Assembly: GCF_016863095.1 (NCBI RefSeq)
Contig: NZ_BOOF01000034.1
Span: 62,001 to 126,000, forward strand
DNA length: 64,000 bases
From: Microbispora siamensis
GTDB lineage: Bacteria > Actinomycetota > Actinomycetes > Streptosporangiales > Streptosporangiaceae
Direction of reading: 5' to 3'
Position numbers and translations under genes: made by a program. The notes under the pieces are model-generated. The model saw nothing but the letters and a program-made list of their open reading frames with translations, made no database searches and was not told the origin of the DNA. This document shows positions 51,801 through 57,782 of the stretch, in pieces. Numbering within the stretch: position 1 is the stretch's first letter; every line of letters begins with the position of its first letter.

Positions 51801-53562
51801 CAAGACTGCCGAACGTGGTGGGCCTGATCTTCGCCCGGAATTCCGGTGTCAGCGTCCACGACGTCCACAGACCCGAGTTCGGCAGACCGGTAGTCGTCGT
51901 GACCTCCGATACCGCGGGTTTGGTGATGTCGATCTTGGAGGTCTGCCAGTCGGACCACGGCCCGTTCAGGCCGGTCGTCGTCACGGCCCGGACCCGCCAC
52001 CGCACCATCCAGCCGTCGGTCAGCTTGCCCGCCGGCACCTTGACATAGGCGGAGGACGTGGACGAGGACGTCGCCGTCGTGCCCGTACCCGCCCAGATCA
52101 GACCCGACCCCTGGCCCGGCACCGACGGATCGTGCTCCACCTCCGCACTCAGATAGGAGTACCGAGAAGAGACTCGGTCACTGATGTCGGCGTCGAATCG
52201 CGGCGTCAGCGACCACAAGGTCCACAGCCCCGAGCCCTGCGTCCCGTCGGCCGAAAGGTTCGACACCGTCGGCTTGAAGATGTCCACCTTGGCCGTCTGC
52301 CAGTCGGACCAGGGCCCGGCCACACCCGTCGTCGTCACGGCCCGGACCCGCCACCGCACCATCCAGCCGTCGGTCAGCTTGCCGGCGGGCATCGTCACCG
52401 ACGTGTACGGGGCGCCCGAGGACGTCGCCGTCGTGCCCGTACCCGCCCAGATCAGACCCGACCCCTGACCTGGCACCGACGGATCGTGCTCCACCTCCGC
52501 ACTCAGATAGGAGTACCGGAACGGCATCGGGTCGGTGACCTTTGCCCAGAAGTCCGGCGTGAGCGACGTCAGCGTAGACGTGCCCGCCCCGGGGATGATC
52601 CATGTCGAGAGATCCGATACCGCGGGCTTGGTGACGTCGATTTTGGCCGGCTGCCAGTCAGACCACGCGCCCTCTACGCCGCTCGTGGTGACGCCACGGA
52701 CCCGCCAGCGCACCAGCCAACCGTCCGTCAGTTTCCCCGAAGGCACGTTGACGGAGGCGAACGACCCCGACGACGCCGAGGTCGTCCCCTTGCCCGAAGA
52801 GATCAGACCGGAACCCTGTGCGGGCACCGAGGGATCGTGCTCGATCTCGTACCCGAGATAGGACGACCGATACAAGGGGTCGGTGACCTTCGCCTGGAAA
52901 TACGGCGTCAGCGACGACAGCGTCCATCCGTCCGGCCCCTGGGTTCCCAAGGCCGATAGGGAGGACACGGAGGGAGCATCGCCCTCCGCCAGGGCGGAGG
53001 CGAGGGTCGACGACCCCCTTGTCGACGTTGCGGCAGACGCCACCCGGGTGACGACAAGCGTGGGTGACTCCGCAGCAGCGCCCTTGGCGGGGCGCACCCG
53101 CCTCATCGACAGGCCCTGACCCTGGACGGCCTGCGGTGGGGCCGTCTCCTCGGGCTTCGCTTCCCTGAATTCGGCCGGCAGTGGCGGTGGAGACTTCAGG
53201 CCGCCCTTGGCCGGCTCGTCCGACGGCGTGCGTGGCTTGTCCAGCGGCAGCCCGCCCTCCGGGCGCTTCCCGTCGTCACTTGGACGCGGGCCGGGAAGTC
53301 GCAGGTCTCTCGGTTCCGTGGCCGAGGCATCGACCAGGTGCGGCAGGCCCTTCGCCGAGCCCGACTGCTGCACCGGCGGGGCGTCGGCCGAGCCGGATGT
53401 GACGTTCGGCAGGTTCAGCACAACGCGCGGCGCGGAGACCGGGGCCGGAAATGCCGGAAGTTGTAACGTTCCAGGCAGAATCGCGATCACCGACACAGTC
53501 GTGACACGCAGCAGCCATCGAGCCAGGCCGATCTTGCCCAGGCCGAACCCACTCCGTCGCAC
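42889..53562 (-). CDS. Giant secreted RHS/YD-repeat protein with Cys-repeat tip
   Basis: About 3557 residues from GTG 53562 (GGAGAG 9 nt upstream; a GTG at 53571 abuts that box). Order: signal peptide (LLRVTTVSVIAILPGTLQL, cleavage near PAPVSA); Pro/Ser linker; seven repeats of about 118 residues (about 198-1026) each with EVEHDPSVPGQGSGLIW and GKLTDGWMVRWRVR; a related Trp-rich domain; RHS entry (VTRSYNSLDPRSDGAFGSGW); two LamG-like domains (about 1200-1400 and 1560-1800); many YD repeats (about 1820-3150); the RHS-associated core ending RYTYANDNPLTNTDLDGH. The tip has twelve Cys-pair repeats (3239-3471) and a hydrophobic Gly-rich end (3472-3557). This is the layout of a polymorphic toxin; the tip matches no toxin family I know. 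Confidence 0.85.
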   Translation of the reverse strand: MRRSGFGLGKIGLARWLLRVTTVSVIAILPGTLQLPAFPAPVSAPRVVLNLPNVTSGSADAPPVQQSGSAKGLPHLVDASATEPRDLRLPGPRPSDDGKRPEGGLPLDKPRTPSDEPAKGGLKSPPPLPAEFREAKPEETAPPQAVQGQGLSMRRVRPAKGAAAESPTLVVTRVASAATSTRGSSTLASALAEGDAPSVSSLSALGTQGPDGWTLSSLTPYFQAKVTDPLYRSSYLGYEIEHDPSVPAQGSGLISSGKGTTSASSGSFASVNVPSGKLTDGWLVRWRVRGVTTSGVEGAWSDWQPAKIDVTKPAVSDLSTWIIPGAGTSTLTSLTPDFWAKVTDPMPFRYSYLSAEVEHDPSVPGQGSGLIWAGTGTTATSSGAPYTSVTMPAGKLTDGWMVRWRVRAVTTTGVAGPWSDWQTAKVDIFKPTVSNLSADGTQGSGLWTLWSLTPRFDADISDRVSSRYSYLSAEVEHDPSVPGQGSGLIWAGTGTTATSSSTSSAYVKVPAGKLTDGWMVRWRVRAVTTTGLNGPWSDWQTSKIDITKPAVSEVTTTTGLPNSGLWTSWTLTPEFRAKIRPTTFGSLDGNSYLAAEVEHDPSTPGQGSGLIWSGKGTTATSSDNPYAAVTVPAGKLTDDWVVRWRVRGVTTKGLAGPWSDWQTMRMDVTKPVVSDIGVQGSQSGGLWTMWTLSQSFSAKITYNSILGLGPNAYLGAEIEHDPSVPNQGTGLIWSGTGTTATSSSSSYASVSMPAGKLTDGWLVRWRVRGVTTTGINGPWSEWQTAKIDVNKPAGTGLGVVPGTKTADNFWVLASSTPWLYTKVTTEGNLASYLGAEVEHDPSVPDQGSGLIWSGTGTKSYASGSNAWVQVPADKLSDGWLVRWRVRGVTTTGVTGPWSEWQSARVSVNRPAVAAVGITPGTAGVWSWTAQSLTPWLFAKVTDAQGRSSYLGVEVEHDPEATDQGSGQIWAGTGTTAYPSGSNAWTVIPAGKLTDGWRIRWRVRGVTTSGVNGPWSEWQRATVAGLPFQTFSPADNSQVSTLRPILSAHAQSPVEAKVTYWFQICSGTKDHWTWCESSFDWSKNGTFTVPKDKLQWGKTYWWYAKAATSTVTVTSPWMSFTTTPEQGTVNSLLVTGTEGREFNYVNGDYTRSVTDLSVATPGPPLAVTRSYNSLDPRSDGAFGSGWSTRWDMRIQDEGQAISYPSMVGHWRLGDLLGSVFAADASGRRFNAALSAGTSPVQGKIGGAIAKSGGAVATASGPVLRTDDSYTVASWLKLDDRSGSYQVARQNGDNGAPYYLGVDQATGQLKFATYASDTAGSTSTSVLSGVNAPVGQWFHVAGVYDKAAGSISLYLNGDLMKTVTGVPAGWNATGTTVLGGDVKGAIDDLRMFQKALSSAEIQGLAAIKTITPPATVLITYPDGTQQRFASKGDGTYASPPGTFATLVSLDDGGWRLMDRSATSYWFDTSGRLTKVSDRRDRTQDLVYGTDGKLLKVTATGGRSLTFGWTGAHVTSVATDPVDGTPITWTYEYDGDKLAKACPPASGGACTTYTYTDASHYRSVVLDSMPTGYWRLGGTATALRSKVPSSGGLDFGASDGMLRGTTANVTVGVAGALAGTPDTAMTFAGTAGSAYVSLPEATVSGLGGSLSVEAWFKTTGSGTILGYQSSYEDDPDSYGLGIYVGTDGKLRGQFWNGTIAPITTPGKVNDGNWHHVVLSGAEDIQTLFLDGQPVGGLAGKITHTVSSEMWDTRIGAGYGGPSWPFTTASFTAFPFAGSIDEVAVYNRPLGLGTVRTHYAARLAQPLLAKETQPSGRVHAENTYNADGGRLTTHTDDDGGTWKLSDLVHAKESTTQISATATVTDPDNGRLTYVTNALRGYQVVSATDQLGKTTRYAYDVGGFPAKVTDPNGKATDFVYNARGNPVARKTCRSSDACFTEYYSYYLNADDPFDPRNDQPIAYRDARSAAATDDTYAVTTTYNTHGEPTRKTIPATSDFPQGRSQITVYTDGTEPAVGGGAAPAGLVKSAKDFKGNETTYVYTAVGDLAQETGPTGLVKKYGYDAIGRAISQTEVSVAYPDGVTTTTTYDPQGRLETVTGPGVKNEVTGVTHTLRRTSTYDADGNPLTTTVSDLTGGDLQRGTIYTYDDYGRADSVTGPEGGVERFGYDHKGQKVSYTDLHGSVYSYSYTARGELAVTMLKGWTGNPVSPQAPTDVVMTSYAYDPAGRLASATDAMGRTTSYTYYDDGLAAQTIASGARLNGSSTGRDVVLEAKLYDPAGYVIRQTTNGGNLRIDAGYDAAGRLTFQTTDPGVLGRKTSYGYDANDNIVSVTKTAAGTDRIEITEYIYNSDNQPIRQIVHNDGQDLVTALTVDDRKMVTAITDPRGNVSGADAADHTTNIRYDAVGQAVELKLPQVQVERGGGAVAPARPLTRLGYNTYGDQTHTVDAEGRAITSVFDRVGRMVSQFMPAYTPPGGQKITPTVTASYDAAGLQISSTDARGHTMTALYDGLGRKVQVTDPSIGGNTAGIKTFGYDLLGEALSQTDATGARWEATYDDLGRQITTTTFERKPATATYITRMEYDDAGNLTKVTRPGGDAVDRAYNAVGEMTSHTDALGNRTTFGYDLFGRVVKTTNPLGVSSMVTYDLAGRQIETADVGSDGAVLRTQKFGYDAAGNQTSQTTATGHTTTRGYDAANRLIEQHEPVSATETINTSFGYDAAGQQTRSSDGRGNSTYTTYNSLGLVESVIEPSTAAHPNLSDRTWTNIYDAAGNQVTSLLPGGVKVERAFDELNRLVKQSGSGAEAATEDKNFTYDLAGRLTGADELAFSLNDRGLLLKSSGPDGDISAYAYDADSRLVQRVDATGTASFAWDNADRLTGMTDPVTSTAIEYGYDKAARLTSMAYGANGTRRSLSYDALNRLIRDELKNSQESPIASIDYGYDAENNVITKTTAGTAGAGTNTYTYDWSNRLTSWTAPDGKITEYGWDAAGNRIRAGDKTYTYDERNRLISGDGYTYTYTARGTLAEASNGKVEIAKFDAFDRLIQDGTVTYDYDALDRMATRRESGQTMKFAYDGQTNNLVAVTDGANVKKAAYGRDAFGRTISLSDSGGGQMAFSDLHGDLIATFTADGVGLVDSIAYNPFGEVIAQTGATHGLGYQGGYTDPSTKKINMAARWYQPATGSFISRDTWSLTADPSVQLNRYTYANDNPLTNTDLDGHKAKAATASGSLKQVKTTKTKTKTVTVYETCKAQKKKSKACTEIIADHKNCAKAYAKTCDEVEADYLNCRKSMSKSLCGESKAIYGDCRDGYSRDICHSAGIEYRGCRVDHSRQICREANGAYLSCRVKPRDLLTCSAANEEYIDCREGYNKSMCRQAWGFYLTCRDRKYEEKACSSEVDAFLNCRTDGGHGRDACILGGKVHLQCMKNDNAESICRRLRDKTVECVEDDGLKKCTPTGGNHMECDKNKVKAWCNFYLDQGSATILKHVLGGIAVGLDACAFIAGLMAAPTGGTAAVVSAACTAGATIATLAALLVDFANNEDGKGVKIVIGGTITGNLYAYVWSR
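43150..43848 (-). repeat. Twelve tandem ~19-residue C-x(7-10)-C repeats in the RHS tip
   Basis: Units such as YGDCRDGYSRDICHSAGIE and YIDCREGYNKSMCRQAWGF. There are 24 Cys. The gap inside a unit varies from 7 to 10 residues, but the gap between units is exactly nine in all eleven cases. Consensus Y-x-x-C-R at the first Cys. The pattern recalls CX9C helix hairpins held by disulphides, which would suit a secreted protein. Confidence 0.85.
50485..52970 (-). repeat. Seven ~118-residue repeats at the RHS N-terminus
   Basis: About 355 bp per unit, with long near-identical DNA blocks such as those coding for HDPSVPGQGSGLIWAGTGTT. Each unit looks like a beta-sandwich with conserved Trp (WTLxSLTPxF, VRWRVR, GPWSDWQ), probably a carbohydrate or surface-binding stalk. 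Near-identity of units 2 and 3 suggests recent duplication or gene conversion. Confidence 0.85.
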
Positions 53563-53979
53563 CCCGTCCACCTCTCCGTCGGCACGCAGCAGGCTGCGCG
53601 CGCGGCGCCCATGCGAAGCGGAGCTTCAGGAGAGGCTCGGCGACACCGGAGCGATCTTCAGCAAAGTGATCAAAAGGTACCTGCCGACGATCATGACGTA
53701 AAGAGGGCATAAAATTTGATGTGCCGCATTACCCAAACCGCTGGCGGCCGCTCAGCCCCCGTGGCCCTCGCCGATCTGCGACATCACCCTCATTGCACAA
53801 GCTTGATCACGGGGCGGATGTGGACGATTACCTGCGACAAGACGTCTTGCTGTGACCTAAAACCGACATTCGGATGTTCCCGATTCCGCAGCCCTTCGAT
53901 CCCGCGTCGCAGACGCCAGCCCGGCGACTACGGGTTCCGCCTTCTCCAGGCATCGGCGGCAATGGCCGGCGGATTTCCG
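53563..53979 (-). other. 417-bp intergenic region with candidate RHS promoter
   Basis: No gene supported. On the minus strand TTGGGT (53736-53731) and TTTATG (53713-53708) are 17 bp apart, a possible promoter giving a leader of about 140 nt before the RHS start. A perfect 12-bp palindrome CAAGACGTCTTG lies at 53838-53849. The region is less G+C-rich than its surroundings. Confidence 0.3.
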
Positions 53980-55365
53980 TCAGAGTTGCGAGCACGGTTC
54001 GACGTCCTTCGCGTCATCGAGAACGGACGGCCAGGCATGTCCGCCCATCCAGAGATCCCACCACTGCCGATCGAAGTGGCGGAAATATCGCGGGCTCTCA
54101 CAGAAGGTCCGTAGCGGATCCTCGCCGACCCCTGCGATGTTCCAGATGAAAGCGCCCCACCTCGGTGTGGCCATCATCGCCGTCGTCCCGGATGCGGCCA
54201 TGGCGACGCGGTTCACGAGCGTGGCAGGCCCCTTGAGAGTGGCCGTCCGCACCGGACGCGACCGGTCCCGGAGGTCCCAGAGCATCGTCAGTCCGCCGAA
54301 CCCGCTCGTCATGGCGGTCTTCCCGTCCGCGGCCAGGGCCACGTTGTACACCTCCGACATGCGGGCGGGCAGAGTCGCCAGGTGAACGGGCCTCGCCGGG
54401 GTGGACAGGTCCCACACGTGCGCCCCGTTGCGCCGATCGACGTCTGTCAGCCCGCCCACCAGAGCGGTGCGTCCGTCGGCGCTGAGCGCGACGCCCTCGA
54501 TGGTGGAGCCGGGCCGGTCCAACGTCGCCAGCCGAACCGGCCGAGCCTGGTCGGCGACGTCCCACACAATGCCGCTGCCTCCCGCCGCGGTCACGAGCGT
54601 GCGTCCGTCGGCACTCATCGCCAGACCGCTGACGCGCGACTTCGCAGCGCGCAGCGCGGACAACCGGACCGGATGGGACTTCCTGGTCAGATCCCACAAG
54701 GTCACGTCGCCGTTCTCGGTGCCGGCCACCGCCGTGCGCCCGTCCTCGCTCAGCGCCACCTCTTCGACCTGGTTGAGCACATCGCCGACGATGCTCGCGA
54801 CCTTGACCGGGTGGCGCGGATCGGTCAGATCCCAGACGATCACGGAGCCGCCGCTGATGCCGGTCAGCGCGACCTTTCCGTCCGGCGTCAAGGCGATCGA
54901 CGTCACCCAGCCTTCCTGGCCTTTGAGCGCGGCGATGTCGGTCGCGTCGACGCTCATTCCGGAGACCAATGTCCAGACCTTCACGCCGGTTTCGAGATCG
55001 CTCGTGACAGCCAGGCGTCCGTCGGCGCTTATCGCCACCGCTTCCACGTTCACGGTGCCGGAGAAAGCGCTCCGGCGTTCGAGGAACAATGTGTCTGCCA
55101 GGCTCGCCCGGGTGACCTCGTCCGGCTGTATCGACACGGCCGCCGCGCCCAGCAACGCCGCGTCTTCCGGCCGGAGTTCACGCAGTTCCGCGGCCGTGAG
55201 AGCGAGTTCGTAGGCCGCGACGATGCGCGACGTGTTCTCATATCGGTGGAATGCGATGGCGATACCCGTGACCACCAATCCGGCCGTCAGGACCAGGACG
55301 ACGAGGACCGCGCGGGGTGATTTTCGCGGGAAACGCGGCGCCGCGTCGCCGGATTCGGTTTCCAC
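53980..55365 (-). CDS. Membrane-anchored WD40 repeat protein
   Basis: 461 residues. A transmembrane helix (AVLVVLVLTAGLVVTGIAIA, about residues 18-37) precedes a helical stretch (RIVAAYELALTAAELRELRP) and then about seven WD40-type blades, each with SADGR/TPDGK and VWDL. The helical part plus blades resemble the C-terminal half of actinobacterial STAND NTPase-WD40 proteins, but no NTPase is present, so it may be a scaffold on the cell surface. GTG 55365 lies 6 nt after GAGGAG, which includes the upstream stop (TGAGGAG). Upstream of and parallel to the RHS gene. Confidence 0.8.
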   Translation of the reverse strand: METESGDAAPRFPRKSPRAVLVVLVLTAGLVVTGIAIAFHRYENTSRIVAAYELALTAAELRELRPEDAALLGAAAVSIQPDEVTRASLADTLFLERRSAFSGTVNVEAVAISADGRLAVTSDLETGVKVWTLVSGMSVDATDIAALKGQEGWVTSIALTPDGKVALTGISGGSVIVWDLTDPRHPVKVASIVGDVLNQVEEVALSEDGRTAVAGTENGDVTLWDLTRKSHPVRLSALRAAKSRVSGLAMSADGRTLVTAAGGSGIVWDVADQARPVRLATLDRPGSTIEGVALSADGRTALVGGLTDVDRRNGAHVWDLSTPARPVHLATLPARMSEVYNVALAADGKTAMTSGFGGLTMLWDLRDRSRPVRTATLKGPATLVNRVAMAASGTTAMMATPRWGAFIWNIAGVGEDPLRTFCESPRYFRHFDRQWWDLWMGGHAWPSVLDDAKDVEPCSQL

Positions 55366-55375
55366 CACCTTCTCC

Positions 55376-55774
55376 TCAGCAAAGACGCAGGCCCGCGGCG
55401 TGGGCGTCATGGACGACGATCACGGCCGACGCGGCGATCGCGGGGGTCGAGCTCAGCAGGAGCGCCCTTCCCCAGTGGCACCACCCGAGGAATGCGAATC
55501 TCCGCGAGGCGACATCCAGCAGCACGACGGAAAGGACGGAGACGAACGCTATGACCCCGAACACCGGGACCCTCTCCATCAGCCACAGGAATCCCGCGAA
55601 CTTCTCCGGGGCATCGAGGTCACCCACGCAGTTCCGCTGTATTCCTCCGACGAGATACGCGTCCAGAACGGGTCCGCCGACGCCGCATCCCAGGGCGATC
55701 AGCGCCGCACTTCCACATCCGCGGAGCGGTGACTCCTCTTCGTCACCGTCACGGGTGGCGGAAACTCTTCGCAA
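55376..55774 (-). CDS. Small membrane protein of unknown function
   Basis: 132 residues with three or four hydrophobic segments (GSAALIALGCGVGGPVLDAY, VFGVIAFVSVLSVVLLDVA, RALLLSSTPAIAASAVIVV). The only in-frame start is TTG 55774 just after an in-frame TGA, and its ribosome-binding site is weak. The stop overlaps the Shine-Dalgarno box of the WD40 gene, so the two are coupled. No family recognised. Confidence 0.5.
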   Translation of the reverse strand: MRRVSATRDGDEEESPLRGCGSAALIALGCGVGGPVLDAYLVGGIQRNCVGDLDAPEKFAGFLWLMERVPVFGVIAFVSVLSVVLLDVASRRFAFLGWCHWGRALLLSSTPAIAASAVIVVHDAHAAGLRLC

Positions 55775-55886
55775 TCACGGCCCGATCAGCTCGATGAAAC
55801 AGAGGCGCCTGATCTTACGGCACGAGCCGCGAATCGAATAGATCACCCATGAAAACCGCCCTACGCCAATTGCTGCGAATCTCCCG

Positions 55887-56573
55887 TCAGGACGGATAGC
55901 CGTAGCGGCCGTGGAGGCGGACGAAGCGGGCCAGCGTGAGGACCTGGCGCGGTTCGAGGCCGATGACGGTGCGCTCGAACAGCACGACCTCCTCCCGGCC
56001 GCCCGTGCCGATGGGCTGCACCAGGCGTCCGCCGAGCCGCAACTGCTCGACCAGCGGCGCGGGAACCGTGGGAAAGGCGGCCGAGACGATGACGGCGTCG
56101 TAGGGGGCGTGCTCGGGCACCCCCTGGCCCCCGTCGCCGACGAGCACCTCGGCGTTGCGGATGCCCTGCCGGGCCAGGTTGCGGCGTGCCCCGCGTACGA
56201 GGTCGGGCCACAACTCGACGCTGACCACGTCGGCGGCCATGCGGGCGAGCAGCGCGGTCTGATACCCGAGGCCGCTGCCGACCTCCAGCACGTGCTCCCG
56301 GCCGGTGAGGCCCAGCCCCTCGATCATCGTTGCCGACAGCGACGGCTGGGTCGTCACCTGCCCGTGCGCGATGGGGATCGGCACGTCCTCGTACGCGTGG
56401 GCGATGTGGTCGGTGGGGACGAAACCGGCTCTCGGGGTCGAGCGCACGGCCTGGAGCAGGCGCTCGTCACGCACGCCCACCGCCCGGACGGCCCGGACGA
56501 GGTCTTCGGGACAGGCGGCTGCGGTCACGTCCACCACGCTCACGTTCAGACGGGGAGCGGCGCCATCCCCCAC
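55887..56573 (-). CDS. Protein-L-isoaspartate O-methyltransferase-like protein
   Basis: 228 residues with PCMT features: FVPTDHIAHAYEDVPIPIAH, QPSLSATMIEGL, SAM loop VLEVGSGLGYQTALLA, and VIVSAAFPTVPAPLVEQL. The enzyme methylates isoaspartyl residues for repair, though actinomycete homologues also modify peptides. GTG start at 56573 with GGGGGAGC about 10 nt upstream. Confidence 0.85.
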   Translation of the reverse strand: MGDGAAPRLNVSVVDVTAAACPEDLVRAVRAVGVRDERLLQAVRSTPRAGFVPTDHIAHAYEDVPIPIAHGQVTTQPSLSATMIEGLGLTGREHVLEVGSGLGYQTALLARMAADVVSVELWPDLVRGARRNLARQGIRNAEVLVGDGGQGVPEHAPYDAVIVSAAFPTVPAPLVEQLRLGGRLVQPIGTGGREEVVLFERTVIGLEPRQVLTLARFVRLHGRYGYPS

Positions 56574-56620
56574 CGCGGCCCGCTCCCCCTCGGTGATGCC
56601 CCCTCAGCCGCGCCGGAATC

Positions 56621-57187
56621 TCAGCCCGCGTCGGCGGCGAAGGTCACCTCCGCCGTGCCGACGGTCCCCGCGCGGCGGCCCGGGGCGCTCTGCCACTGCC
56701 AGTAGAGGTTCGTGTGCGCGATCACCTGCTCGGGAGCCGGCGCACCGTAGGCGGTGAGGTCCTCGGTGGTGTGCGCGTCGCCGACCAGCGTCACGTCGTA
56801 GCCGCGGACGAAGGCCCCGTGAAGGGTCGAGCGGATGCACGCGTCCGTCTGGGCGCCCGTGACGACGAGCCGGCCCACCCCGCGCTCGACGAGCAGCGCC
56901 TCCAGGTCGGTGTCCTCGAACGAGTCGCCGTACCTCTTGTGGACGAGCGGCTCCGCATCCCGGCGGACCAGCTCGGGCACGTATCGCCAGTTCTCACTGC
57001 CCCACTGGAGACCGTGGTCGTCGGAGTGCTGCACCCAGATCACCGGCACGTCCTCCGCGCGGGCCTTGCCGACCAGGGTGTCGATGTTCGCGATCACGGC
57101 GTCGCGGTTGGGAGCGCCTTCCATCACCCCGTTCTGGACGTCGATGACCAGCAGCGCGGTGTTCGGGCGATCAGCCAGGGTCGTCAT
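56621..57187 (-). CDS. Isochorismatase-like cysteine hydrolase
   Basis: 188 residues with the catalytic triad: Asp in LLVIDVQNGV, Lys in LVHKRYGDSF and Cys in VTGAQTDACIRSTLHGA. Such proteins hydrolyse amides like nicotinamide or related compounds; substrate unknown. ATG 57187. Divergent from the NsrR gene across its dyad. Confidence 0.88.
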   Translation of the reverse strand: MTTLADRPNTALLVIDVQNGVMEGAPNRDAVIANIDTLVGKARAEDVPVIWVQHSDDHGLQWGSENWRYVPELVRRDAEPLVHKRYGDSFEDTDLEALLVERGVGRLVVTGAQTDACIRSTLHGAFVRGYDVTLVGDAHTTEDLTAYGAPAPEQVIAHTNLYWQWQSAPGRRAGTVGTAEVTFAADAG

Positions 57188-57240
57188 GGGGTCCACCCTA
57201 GAACCGGCCACCGACAACTTCCGTGCCGTACGAAGCACCC

Positions 57241-57267
57241 CAAATTGGAGTGCTACATACCGATTTG
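57241..57267. promoter_or_regulatory. NsrR-type dyad upstream of the Rrf2 gene
   Basis: Outer arms CAAATTGG and CCGATTTG match in 7 of 8 positions over 27 bp. The right side ATACCGATTTG recurs with one change before the flavohaemoglobin gene (57763). The GTG of the regulator lies 13 bp downstream, so a leaderless transcript is possible. Confidence 0.55.
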
Positions 57268-57280
57268 CTAGCGTCGAAAT

Positions 57281-57709
57281 GTGCGGTTGACGAAGTTCAC
57301 GGACCTGGCCCTGCGCGTCACCATGCGCCTGGCGGTCCTGGAACCGGGGGCGTCGCTCACCACCCGCCAGGTGGCCGACGCGATGGCGATCCCCTACAAC
57401 CACACCGCCAAGGCCATCGCCCGCCTGCAGCACCTCGGCGTCGTGGAGGCCCGCCGGGGACGCGGGGGCGGCCTGGAGCTGACCGAGTTCGGCCGTACGG
57501 CCTCGATCGGCTGGCTGGTCCGCGAACTGGAGGGAGAGGAGGAGGTCGTCACCTGCGAGGGGGAGATCCCCTGCCCGCTGCGGGCCGTCTGCAGCCTGCG
57601 CGGCGCGCTGCGCGCGGCACAGCAGGCCTTCTACGCCTCCCTCGATCCGATCACCGTGGATCAACTGGCCTCCTCGTCGTCGAGGCCGGTGCTGCTCAGC
57701 CTCTCCTGA
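57281..57709 (+). CDS. nsrR: Rrf2 family nitric-oxide sensor (NsrR)
   Basis: 142 residues. Winged HTH (RLTKFTDLALRVTMRLAVLE, TTRQVADAMAIPYNHTAKAI) and the iron-sulphur ligands Cys-x5-Cys-x5-Cys in CEGEIPCPLRAVC, the NsrR spacing. It would repress the downstream flavohaemoglobin gene until nitric oxide destroys the cluster. GTG start. Confidence 0.9.
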   Translation: MRLTKFTDLALRVTMRLAVLEPGASLTTRQVADAMAIPYNHTAKAIARLQHLGVVEARRGRGGGLELTEFGRTASIGWLVRELEGEEEVVTCEGEIPCPLRAVCSLRGALRAAQQAFYASLDPITVDQLASSSSRPVLLSLS

Positions 57710-57762
57710 CCTGCACAAATGGGAAGAACTAGCAGGTTCCCGACGTTTAATTTGCGCATCAG

Positions 57763-57773
57763 ATACCAATTTG
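57763..57773. promoter_or_regulatory. NsrR half-site overlapping the hmp ribosome-binding region
   Basis: ATACCAATTTG, one base different from the motif at 57257-57267, ends in the GGAGG box of the flavohaemoglobin gene. Confidence 0.5.
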
Positions 57774-57782
57774 GAGGATGCC

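Noticed and set aside
50485-52970. Long tandem repeats considered as a CRISPR or non-coding satellite
   Set aside because: Units are about 355 bp, stay in frame and encode a Trp-rich domain with conserved residues; there are no spacers.
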